Source: Dehalococcoidia bacterium | Lineage (GTDB): Bacteria; Chloroflexota; Dehalococcoidia; GIF9; UBA5629 | Reading direction: 5' to 3' | Length of the DNA: 9,183 nt | Assembly (NCBI GenBank): GCA_007280145.1 | Contig: QYPU01000068.1 | Coordinates: 1-9,183, forward strand | In this document: piece by piece, positions 1 to 5,874 of the stretch | How the letters are laid out: every line of letters begins with the position of its first letter | Numbering within the stretch: the stretch's first letter is position 1 | Translations under genes and position numbers: made by a program | Notes under the pieces: model-generated | Databases searched by the model: none | What the model was told of the DNA's origin: nothing | What the model saw: the letters and a program-made list of their open reading frames with translations, nothing else

Positions 1-279
1 AAAACCAGAATGGTCAGGAAGAGAAGCTCAGCTCTCTGGGGCAAAGTGATTGACATTGAGTGGAGAGGGGATGACTCCCTGGCCCAGAAGCTCAATTTCG
101 ATTATCGGTTGAAAGACAGGCTGTTGCAAGCTGACCTTAATGTTCTTAAGAGCAGTATCTGGATTGTCCCAGAGCCAAAGCACGAATATACCAGAGTCAG
201 AACCAATTACTTCCTGCCGGCACCCGATTTATTTGACGCTATAGACAATATTGCCAAGCATATCAAGTCAGGGTACTAA
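1..279 (+). CDS. 3' end of an unknown-family gene, paralogous to the 184-aa gene at 6980-7534
   Basis: The reading frame is open to the left edge, so the gene very likely starts outside the window; the first ATG inside is at 10 (89 codons to the TAA). I do not recognise a named domain. The visible part resembles residues 86-180 of the minus-strand protein at 6980-7534. Both share a VR pair, then a [FW]G[RK]V[VI] stretch, a W[KR]G motif, an RL[EK] start of a helix ending in LK, an I.I..[DE]P strand, and a final IA[RK]H helix. By that comparison about 85 N-terminal residues are missing. The protein is small, mixed alpha/beta, with no membrane segment, and is probably cytosolic. It converges on the DUF1893 gene with only four bases between the two stop codons. 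Function unknown; the paralogy is read by eye. Confidence 0.7.
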   Translation, partial: KTRMVRKRSSALWGKVIDIEWRGDDSLAQKLNFDYRLKDRLLQADLNVLKSSIWIVPEPKHEYTRVRTNYFLPAPDLFDAIDNIAKHIKSGY

Positions 280-295
280 AACGTCAATTAGTGCC
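272..295. terminator. possible bidirectional hairpin between convergent genes
   Basis: GGTACTAA (272-279) can pair with TTAGTGCC (288-295), eight pairs including one G-U, around an 8-base loop. It covers both stop codons of the converging genes. There is no clear T tract on either side, so a role in termination is only a guess from position. Confidence 0.25.
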
Positions 296-718
296 AGAGT
301 GCCCTGTTCGTGGCCCGTTGATAATGTTTCGGATTGCTTCATAGAATCCTTCAGGCCCTTTATCCAGTGATAATTTTTCCATGGGACACATATCGTCCCG
401 GTCGAGCTGTTTAATATAGGGCACAATTTTGGTCAGGTGATACTTAATGCCATATTCGTCCAGCGCCTTGACGGCAAGTTGGCTGCCTAGCGGGCTGTAA
501 ACCTTTCGACAGCTCGCCTTGGCACACAGTAAAGCAGCAGCGCGACCGATTACCTTATCGAATATTACTACCTGCTGGTGATAAGCAGCAAACCTATCGA
601 TGTACTCAAGTAACGGCAGCAGTCTGTCCTTACTTGATGCAAAGATTAGATTATCGCCTTCGTATATTCGGAGGGAATTGTCACTTACCAGGAATTCGCT
701 GAATAAACGGCTATACAT
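284..718 (-). CDS. DUF1893 (TM1506-like) protein, deaminase-fold family
   Basis: A 144-aa protein that reads as the DUF1893/TM1506 family, whose members have a cytidine-deaminase-like fold but no established reaction. Family-type features are LRIYEGD (16-22), a KDRLLPLLEYI stretch (30-40), VIFDKVIGRAAALL (51-64), a YSPLGSQLA stretch (74-82), YGIKYH (89-94) and the conserved CPMEKLS near the C-terminus (111-117). The length is about usual, and the last ~15 residues are a variable tail. There is no signal peptide or membrane segment. The ATG at 718 is preceded by AAGG seven bases upstream, a modest ribosome site, and the conserved part begins about 15 residues later, as expected. The gene is convergent with the partial gene on its left and faces a repeat-filled spacer on its right. 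Family assignment is confident; biochemical role unknown. Confidence 0.85.
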   Translation of the reverse strand: MYSRLFSEFLVSDNSLRIYEGDNLIFASSKDRLLPLLEYIDRFAAYHQQVVIFDKVIGRAAALLCAKASCRKVYSPLGSQLAVKALDEYGIKYHLTKIVPYIKQLDRDDMCPMEKLSLDKGPEGFYEAIRNIINGPRTGHSGTN

Positions 719-890
719 CTAAAGGCCTTATTCTGTACATACGTCTTATGAAGCCTGGCCTGGGCAGCTCCTGTTGCAGCCAGTTCACAGCTACCATTAT
801 AGCCAGGCAATACTGGACAGGCAAGCGGCTTTGCCCACACCTTAATCCATGAATTTAGATGTCATTTATCATCGCGCGCAAAGTTGGGTA

Positions 891-912
891 GACTGGAGCA
901 TCCGCTCCAGTC
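891..912. repeat. perfect 9-bp inverted repeat (hairpin)
   Basis: GACTGGAGC (891-899) and GCTCCAGTC (904-912) are exact reverse complements around a 4-base loop, ATCC. The stem is stable but no T tract follows, so it is better described as a small palindromic element at the edge of the repeat mosaic than as a terminator. Confidence 0.7.
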
Positions 913-939
913 CGAAGCAATACTCGATATACCTTTACT

Positions 940-979
940 GTCTTTGCGAGGAGCGCCAGCGACGAAGCAAACTCGGTGG
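940..979 (+). repeat. TTGCGAG-type dispersed palindromic repeat, copy a
   Basis: A 40-base element beginning GTCTTTGCGAGGAG and ending GCAAACTCGGTGG. It matches 9132-9170 at both ends and differs in the middle. TTTGC (943-947) can pair with GCAAA (967-971); alternatively CGAG (947-950) can pair with CTCG (972-975). Elements of this style are scattered through many uncultivated bacterial genomes (from memory). Function unknown. Confidence 0.65.
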
Positions 980-983
980 ACAA

Positions 984-1017
984 GGGGTGGTGCGCTCCTC
1001 AGAGAGGTCACCACTCC
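984..1017. repeat. long nested hairpin
   Basis: GGGGTGGTG (984-992) pairs with CACCACTCC (1009-1017), nine pairs with one G-U. Inside its loop CCTC (997-1000) pairs with GAGG (1004-1007) around AGA. The nested structure is strong enough to fold as RNA or single-stranded DNA. It lies just after repeat copy a, with no T tract. Confidence 0.6.
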
Positions 1018-1085
1018 CAGGGGCGTCAAACTCATGTGTCCCATGGGAGACGTCAAGACGATTTACTATCGGAAGGGTAAGTCAT

Positions 1086-1186
1086 GGCGCCGAGTCGGCA
1101 CCCTCTGCCTCCACTGCCTCTGGTTTGACCCCGACCCCAACTTCCGCTCACCCGACCAACACCCTCCACATACTACTCCCCCAATA
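1086..1186 (+). repeat. ~100-bp direct repeat, copy A
   Basis: From GGCGCCGAG and TCGGCACC through CTCTGGTTTGACCCCGACCC to TACTACTCCCCC this stretch matches 2501-2608 with only a handful of substitutions, a one-base gap in a C run and a 7-base gap near the left end. Both copies have the same orientation and they bracket the 397-aa gene. The strand bias (C-rich here, G-rich on the complement) is striking. No frame is conserved between the copies: the complementary frame that is open in copy B has a stop in copy A. Confidence 0.8.
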
Positions 1187-1208
1187 TAAACCAACCGGGC
1201 TTATATAC

Positions 1209-1236
1209 TTGATGCAAGTGTAGATTGTGGTAGAAT
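1209..1236 (+). promoter_or_regulatory. sigma-70-type promoter placed for a leaderless transcript
   Basis: A -35-like TTGATG (1209-1214), a 16-base spacer and a -10-like TAGAAT (1231-1236) stand directly before the ATG at 1243. The expected transcription start, about seven bases past the -10 box, falls on or next to the A of the ATG. There is no Shine-Dalgarno sequence in the gap. The position is what makes the case; the boxes match the consensus only moderately. Confidence 0.5.
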
Positions 1237-1242
1237 AATGTC

Positions 1243-2436
1243 ATGGCAAAGTTTGTTTGGCAATGGTCAATACAAATCCTTTTGGGGTTGGTGGGATTGG
1301 GGGTAAACGCCATGCCAAGCATTCAGACATGGATTCCATCTATAATTATATGGGGTATAGCATTTATTTGGGCAGTCATTAGTATAATATTTTGGTGCAG
1401 GTTCAAAAAGAGGGAAATATCAAATATAGAGTCAATTAGGAATATTCCTATAGAAACTGGAAATATACTACAACAGATACATAAACGCCTGACTGAACTG
1501 AAAGATAAGGCTGTAGACCAATATTTGGCAAGTTATCAATATAAAGATTTTTTGGAACTGAATGAAGAAATAATGGATACGATGGGCAATAATATAGACT
1601 TGGGGAATATTAGAGAGGATGTAAAGGGAAAGAAATTAAGTAAAAAGAAGAGAGAAAAACGTTTGCAGATTGACAATCTCTTTGAGCAAGTGAATAAAGT
1701 ACTACCCACAGAATGGGCACTCGATTATCTTACTACTTTTGTTAATAAGTTCAACAGACTTGCAGTAAAGCCAAATAGACCATACAAAGGACTTGATACA
1801 TTACGAAATAAGGACAGGAAATGGAAAAGATTATACAATAAACTCCAAAATATAAAAGTAGAGCTTGGTGATAATGGACTAAACAAGATGATTGATGAAT
1901 ACATAGATTGGTCGTACGGTGGTAATGGTTTATCTTTAATCACCGATATTGTTCGCAATATCCCATCTGAAGACCTGCCAACGAGATATTTAGAGAGTGA
2001 AGCCTATGGCCCTGTCATAACAATAGAAAATAAAATGACAAAATTACGTACTGATATAACCAATAGGATAAAGGAGTTACTAAGTGTAAATTTAGGTACT
2101 CAAATTGAAGAGCAAAATGAACAGGGGGATTTCTATTTTGAATTTAATGACAATAGCATCACTACCAAAGATGGTAGGCTTATTCTTGGTGTAAGTTATT
2201 CTACTGCTAAGAAGATGACTATTGAAACACTGCAATTAGATTATAACGGTAAACGCTTTCGCCCTAGTGATTGGTTCCCTATCGAAATAAAACATATACA
2301 TACACAGAACTATACGTTTGACTTGAATACCTTAAGAACTATAGCTGACGAGACTTCACAAGAGGCGGTATTTATCGCTAAAGTTGATGGTATTGAATGC
2401 AGGTCACATCCTTTTAACATATACAAGTTATTTTGA
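1243..2436 (+). CDS. 397-aa membrane-anchored protein of unknown function
   Basis: I do not recognise the family. Residues 5-22 and 31-52 are two hydrophobic segments forming a hairpin anchor with almost no periplasmic loop; the following WCRFKKRE is basic, so the rest should be cytoplasmic. Residues 60-290 are helical and charged, with a very basic stretch at 129-140 (many Lys). Residues 295-397 look beta-rich, with alternating hydrophobic strands around FYFEFND, RLILGVSYS and AVFIAKVDGIEC, like a small beta-sandwich. No catalytic motif is visible. The gene is clearly A+T-richer than the repeats around it, has no ribosome site, and probably starts at the first transcribed base. It stands alone between two copies of a ~100-bp direct repeat. 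This context suggests transferred cargo. A membrane-anchored sensor or effector is possible but unproven. Confidence 0.8.
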   Translation: MAKFVWQWSIQILLGLVGLGVNAMPSIQTWIPSIIIWGIAFIWAVISIIFWCRFKKREISNIESIRNIPIETGNILQQIHKRLTELKDKAVDQYLASYQYKDFLELNEEIMDTMGNNIDLGNIREDVKGKKLSKKKREKRLQIDNLFEQVNKVLPTEWALDYLTTFVNKFNRLAVKPNRPYKGLDTLRNKDRKWKRLYNKLQNIKVELGDNGLNKMIDEYIDWSYGGNGLSLITDIVRNIPSEDLPTRYLESEAYGPVITIENKMTKLRTDITNRIKELLSVNLGTQIEEQNEQGDFYFEFNDNSITTKDGRLILGVSYSTAKKMTIETLQLDYNGKRFRPSDWFPIEIKHIHTQNYTFDLNTLRTIADETSQEAVFIAKVDGIECRSHPFNIYKLF

Positions 2437-2466
2437 GGCAGAATTAATTAGCTCTTTATATTGGAG

Positions 2467-2503
2467 ATTCCCGTGAGAGTGACCCGCCTACGGGTGACCC
2501 GGC
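2467..2503 (+). repeat. CCCGTG...ACGGG palindromic repeat, degenerate copy
   Basis: ATTCCCGTGAGAGTGACC then CGCCTACGGGTGACC closely resembles the left half of the element at 7926-7993 and, less well, 8992-9051. CCCGT (2470-2474) can pair with ACGGG (2490-2494). The right half seen in the other copies is missing; instead the ~100-bp repeat copy B begins here. Confidence 0.6.
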
Positions 2504-2608
2504 CCCGAGCACCCCGTCGGCACCTTCTGCCTTCACTCCCTCTGGTTTGACCCCGACCCCAATTTCCGCTCACCCGGCCAACACCCCCCCACATACTATT
2601 CCCCCATT
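2501..2608 (+). repeat. ~100-bp direct repeat, copy B
   Basis: Second copy of the element at 1086-1186, same orientation, about 1,420 bases further on. Relative to copy A it has an extra 7 bases after GGCCCCGAG and one extra C in the run at 2584-2590. It starts 64 bases after the stop of the 397-aa gene, directly joined to a degenerate palindromic repeat. Together the copies form a direct-repeat bracket around one A+T-rich gene. Confidence 0.8.
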
Positions 2609-2615
2609 ATGATTG

Positions 2616-2629
2616 AACAACAATCCTTT
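2616..2629. repeat. 14-bp direct repeat, left copy
   Basis: AACAACAATCCTTT occurs here and at 3163-3176, and the similarity extends less perfectly to the right (CC.TCA...GAG). The pair encloses the 133-aa gene, with this copy a few bases beyond its stop codon. It could be a target-site or recombination scar, or a leftover of a longer duplicated element. Confidence 0.5.
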
Positions 2630-2633
2630 TCCA

Positions 2634-3035
2634 TCACGAGAGACCTAAAAGACGGTCCGCCAACTCACCAACCAAGCGCCACAAGTCCTCTACACCCCAA
2701 CCAACGATCATACCAAACATCGCTCCAGCCCCACCCATGACAGCACTTTGCCTCCGACCCCTTTCACCTTCCTCCAACGCCAGGTGCCCCGCCGGCGGCA
2801 CACGCCGCCGATAGTCATGGAACCACCTACATCTCCTTCCACGCAGCAGCTCATCCCTCCCATCAGCGTCCCACTCAGCCTCAAATCTATAACAGCCAAT
2901 GCTCCCCACAAGCCCCCGAACCTCCCCTTCGCCACGCACTATCTGCGCCCTCTCCGCTGGCACGACCTCCACCCCGATTAGACTGTGTTCCAAGTACCCA
3001 CATGCCACACACCTCACGTGACCCTTCCACAACAC
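2634..3035 (-). CDS. 133-aa Cys-containing protein with C-terminal hydrophobic segment, unknown function
   Basis: It starts with GTG at 3035 behind a near-perfect Shine-Dalgarno sequence, which is the main reason to believe it, as its frame overlaps several other open frames. The N-terminus has a CVAC pair (Cys9, Cys12) and two further cysteines at 48 and 69, which could bind a metal as an incomplete zinc ribbon. An EAEWDADGR segment follows, then a basic stretch (WFHDYRRR, 71-78). Residues 97-114 are Gly/Met/Val-rich and hydrophobic (AVMGGAGAMFGMIVGW) and could insert into or lie on the membrane, ahead of a short amphipathic helix. I do not recognise the family. The gene is G-rich on its own strand, unlike the A+T-rich genes either side, and lies between two 14-bp direct repeats. 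A small regulatory or metal-binding protein is possible, but no function is assigned. Confidence 0.65.
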   Translation of the reverse strand: MLWKGHVRCVACGYLEHSLIGVEVVPAERAQIVRGEGEVRGLVGSIGCYRFEAEWDADGRDELLRGRRCRWFHDYRRRVPPAGHLALEEGERGRRQSAVMGGAGAMFGMIVGWGVEDLWRLVGELADRLLGLS

Positions 3036-3041
3036 TATACA

Positions 3042-3052
3042 ATCACCTCCTT
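3042..3052 (-). promoter_or_regulatory. extended Shine-Dalgarno sequence for the 133-aa gene
   Basis: On the minus strand this reads AAGGAGGTGAT, an 11-base match to the usual 3' end of bacterial 16S rRNA, with the GTG start six bases further on. It fixes the start at 3035 and shows that the minus strand is the coding one here. Confidence 0.8.
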
Positions 3053-3162
3053 ATCTGCCTTACAAGCGCGATGCCTCCCACTAAAGGCCTAAGCCCAAAC
3101 AGCCTGTTACTACTCCTGTCCTCCCCACCAGCAACCCCACACCCTTTACCCCAACATAGCAC

Positions 3163-3176
3163 AACAACAATCCTTT
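3163..3176. repeat. 14-bp direct repeat, right copy
   Basis: AACAACAATCCTTT, identical to 2616-2629 and in the same orientation. This copy lies in the upstream region of the 133-aa gene, about 130 bases before its start, near a possible minus-strand promoter. Confidence 0.5.
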
Positions 3177-3242
3177 CCCTTCATAGGGGAGTCAAACAAA
3201 AGATAAGCTATCTTAAACAAAATGTCAGGTTGGTGCAATTAG

Positions 3243-3271
3243 GTGACCTAGGATGGCAAGATAGGTATAAT
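3243..3271 (+). promoter_or_regulatory. likely promoter of the 766-aa nuclease gene
   Basis: A perfect -10 box TATAAT (3266-3271) lies 17 bases after GTGACC (3243-3248), which matches four of six bases of the -35 consensus. The predicted start, near 3278, would leave an untranslated leader of about 100 bases before the ATG at 3376. The heptamer ATGGCAA occurs on each side of the -10 box (3253-3259 and 3272-3278), which could be an operator, although the word is common in this window. Confidence 0.45.
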
Positions 3272-3375
3272 ATGGCAAACGGCTAATAAATGAATTGCCT
3301 CAAGTTCATAAAATTACGAATCTCCCATTTTGGACATTCTTTTTTCAATTCTGGAAATAATAAGAACGATAGGAT

Positions 3376-5676
3376 ATGAGTAATTCTAGACGTAAAACAT
3401 CTAAGAAAAAGTCGACCAAGAAGCCTCGTAAACCCATGAAAACAAACCAACCTGACGAAATCGTTCAATTGGGACCTGTAACCATTGCGCGATTTGGTAG
3501 AGTGTTGTATATGAAATCAAACCTAGACGAGAAGACCCACAAAGAATATATGGAGCAATGGAAAAATGCGCGTCCTCAATTGAAGAAAGATATCAATGAG
3601 GCCATCGATCGCTTAGCCGACTTGGTTAAGACACATGATCCACTGATTTTATTGAAGTCTATTGCTTTATCAAATCTCTTTGCTGATCCTGAAACCTATC
3701 GTGAAATAACACATGAAGGGTCAGAGGCAAGGGTCGAACTTTTGATGAGCGCTTCTACAGCTTTTACGTATCCTCAAACTCCAATAACACCTTCCTCGGA
3801 AGTCCTACAGGAAGTATCCGAGCTTCTTACAAAAACCCTCAATGACGTTTTTTGGTACTTCGGAACTGACATTGCAACTAAAGGCGACCAAGGAGTAGAA
3901 AGCGAAATCAGGCAAATGCTAATTGGTCGCGCATTAGGAATACGCGGTGAAGCTTACTGGCAACACATCAAAGAGATGTTCTTGGAGGTATATTCACAGC
4001 ACAATGAATTTCTCTCTAAGGAATTCGGCTTTACTGGTGGTCAATTTCTTGACACCCTGGAGCACGCTGAACAATGCGTAAATCAGCAAAAGCAGAACAT
4101 GTTCAGCCAAATTGAAGAGCCCTATAGCAAAGCAAAACAGGCACATGAGATTTTCAAACGATGGGCTAAGGGCAAAGAGCATGAGTTCTCCAACATTCAA
4201 GATATGATGGAAGCTTTCTTGTCCGAAAATCCAGACGTAGACAGAGACATGGCCGAATTTAGGCAAGCACTTGAAACCACCGCAAGTATGAACATCTTCA
4301 AAGTAACACCAAGAAATGAAACAGACACATCAGTATTAGAGTCAATTTCTTGCAGCTTTGGCGATAACCGTGACTTCTTTGAGAAATTACCTGAATGGAA
4401 GGGCTGGCCACTAAACCCGTCTCTTATATTTGAAAGACCAGTTATCTATCACAATGGAGAATTCTATCTGTTTCACATTCCTTTGGCTCTTCGTGCCGCT
4501 GGATACCTCTTGGAACGTCTCATTGAGGGCAGAAGCCCTAGATATTACGAATTACAATTCTTACAAGCCAGGGATGAGTACTTAGAGAAGAAAAGCCTGC
4601 AATTACTTGAGAAATTACTTCCGGGAGCCAATACCTATGGCAATCTCTATTACCCTATCGTGGCCGATGGTCAAGAATCCTGGGTAGAGACTGACGGTCT
4701 GCTGCTGTTTGGGGATACCATCTTTATTCTAGAAGCAAAGGCTGGCAAGCTTACGGCAAGGGCTCGGCGTGGTTCTATACTTAGATTGAAACATAATTTG
4801 GAAGAGATTATCGGCAAAGCATATGAACAATCACTTCGCACTCTAAATTATATCAAGTCGAAGAGTGAAGTACAGTTATTTGATGAAAAACACAATCCAG
4901 TGATTTCTATTAAGGCTGCAGGAATTAGTGATTTCTTCTTAATAAACATATCATTTGAACAATTAACCTTTCTTGCTGCACATCTTGCCTCTATGAAGAA
5001 GCTCGGTATCATTAAGGGTCGTGAGTGGCCTTGGACTGTAAGCCTCAATGATTTGCGTGCCATATCTGAAATATTGGAACACCCAGTAGAATTCATCCAT
5101 TATCTAAAATGTCGTATAAAAGCAAATGAGATTGAACAGTTACAATTCTTTGATGAGTTGGATATATTCATGGTTTATTTAAAAGAAGGGCTTTATTTGG
5201 ACAGTAAAAAAGTTAAAGAATTTACCCAGGTTACTACTCTAGGATACACGGAAGACCTCGATTCTTACTTTATGTTCAAGGAAGGACTGCGATCTGAAAT
5301 TCCTAAGCCGAAACAGCAAATGCCCCCTAACTTTGAAAAACTTATTACTATGCTCGAAGAAAACAGACCGCCAGGATTTGTTAGAGCTGCGCTATTAATG
5401 CTCGATTGTGATGATGAATCCAGAAAGAAGATAGACGGCCACCTTGAACGTATAGAAGAAGAATGTCTAGCAGATAAAAAATCCCATTCGTTTAGCTGGG
5501 AATTAAAAGATCGTGCGCTTCTAATAGCTTGTGTACCGGCACATATAGAAGACATTATACAAGAATGGGGAAGCAGATATATTCGAGATCATCACATAAG
5601 CAATGTTATCGCCATATCTTACACACCAAAATTAACTGATGGAGATATTAGAGTTAAGGTGTTCCAAACCACCTAA
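3376..5676 (+). CDS. 766-aa protein with a PD-(D/E)XK (NERD-like) nuclease core
   Basis: The first 22 residues hold eleven Lys or Arg, a flexible nucleic-acid-binding tail. Residues ~50-310 are mainly helical without a known motif. Residues 349-385 (FERPVIYHNGEFYLFHIP and the helix after it) lead into a restriction-endonuclease-like core. That core has a helix with Glu at 401-404, ETDG (Asp440), the FILEAKAGK strand (Glu453 and Lys455), then a helix with QSLRTLNYI (Gln485, Arg488). The D...ExK spacing and the downstream Gln fit NERD-type nucleases. Residues 515-766 are a long extra region without a recognised domain. The start ATG has only a weak AGG two bases upstream; the next Met (21) has none. 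A solitary defence or nucleic-acid repair nuclease is the best inference; substrate and partners are unknown. It is A+T-rich, has a likely promoter of its own, and converges on a HEPN gene. Confidence 0.75.
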   Translation: MSNSRRKTSKKKSTKKPRKPMKTNQPDEIVQLGPVTIARFGRVLYMKSNLDEKTHKEYMEQWKNARPQLKKDINEAIDRLADLVKTHDPLILLKSIALSNLFADPETYREITHEGSEARVELLMSASTAFTYPQTPITPSSEVLQEVSELLTKTLNDVFWYFGTDIATKGDQGVESEIRQMLIGRALGIRGEAYWQHIKEMFLEVYSQHNEFLSKEFGFTGGQFLDTLEHAEQCVNQQKQNMFSQIEEPYSKAKQAHEIFKRWAKGKEHEFSNIQDMMEAFLSENPDVDRDMAEFRQALETTASMNIFKVTPRNETDTSVLESISCSFGDNRDFFEKLPEWKGWPLNPSLIFERPVIYHNGEFYLFHIPLALRAAGYLLERLIEGRSPRYYELQFLQARDEYLEKKSLQLLEKLLPGANTYGNLYYPIVADGQESWVETDGLLLFGDTIFILEAKAGKLTARARRGSILRLKHNLEEIIGKAYEQSLRTLNYIKSKSEVQLFDEKHNPVISIKAAGISDFFLINISFEQLTFLAAHLASMKKLGIIKGREWPWTVSLNDLRAISEILEHPVEFIHYLKCRIKANEIEQLQFFDELDIFMVYLKEGLYLDSKKVKEFTQVTTLGYTEDLDSYFMFKEGLRSEIPKPKQQMPPNFEKLITMLEENRPPGFVRAALLMLDCDDESRKKIDGHLERIEEECLADKKSHSFSWELKDRALLIACVPAHIEDIIQEWGSRYIRDHHISNVIAISYTPKLTDGDIRVKVFQTT

Positions 5677-5775
5677 ATTCACCCTATTCAAGATAGCCTT
5701 ATAATTTCAGCCAGTTATATTTATTCGGAACAATACTTGCAGAATTATGTTAGTTCCATATGTAGGCTCACAACA

Positions 5776-5874
5776 ATGATTGGTTTAGCTTTAGAAATCG
5801 AAGGAACTGCCATAACAATAGAGTTGAATCCTAAGTATATTGAGACTATTAGTTGGACACTTCGTTTTGATTAG
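5776..5874 (+). CDS. doubtful 32-aa ORF between the nuclease and HEPN genes
   Basis: An ATG-started frame of 32 codons whose product (beginning MIGLALEIEGTAITIEL) has an amphipathic strand-like pattern. It has no ribosome site, begins 99 bases after the nuclease stop and overlaps the 3' end of the convergent HEPN gene by 26 bases. It may be chance, or the tail of a decayed gene. Confidence 0.2.
   Translation: MIGLALEIEGTAITIELNPKYIETISWTLRFD

Larger units (their letters stand above)
719..1208. other. non-coding, repeat-rich spacer
   Basis: About 490 bases without a supported gene. From 719 to ~880 I see nothing specific beyond the upstream region of the DUF1893 gene. From ~890 on it is a mosaic: a perfect 9-bp hairpin, a TTGCGAG-type repeat, a long nested hairpin, the 10-bp palindrome TCCCATGGGA (1039-1048) and one copy of a ~100-bp repeat also found at 2501-2608. 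Open frames crossing it have no ribosome site and change composition at each repeat boundary, so I treat them as chance. Confidence 0.7.
3053..3375. other. divergent intergenic region
   Basis: About 320 bases between two divergently read genes. Left of ~3180 it is C-rich on the plus strand and holds the right copy of the 14-bp repeat. Right of it, composition turns A+T-rich. A perfect 6-bp inverted repeat, AAGATA (3200-3205) and TATCTT (3209-3214), and a likely plus-strand promoter at 3243-3271 follow. On the minus strand TTGACT (3195 to 3190) could be a -35 box for the 133-aa gene, but its -10 partner is poor. No gene is seen inside. Confidence 0.5.

Noticed and set aside
849..1223. 124-codon plus-strand frame, and another open frame beside it at 884-1189
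   Set aside because: They cross several repeats and hairpins, have no ribosome site, and their products are low-complexity Ser/Thr/Pro strings.
2501..2608. Minus-strand Arg/Gly-rich frame through repeat copy B as a gene
   Set aside because: The same frame has a stop in copy A, so it is not conserved between copies.
2708..2981. Open frames on both strands overlapping the 133-aa gene
   Set aside because: They lack ribosome sites and come from the strong strand composition bias; the 133-aa frame has the near-perfect one.
3253..3278. ATGGCAA word repeated around the -10 box as an operator
   Set aside because: The same word also occurs at 1243, 8071 and 9111 in unrelated settings, so it is not specific to this promoter.
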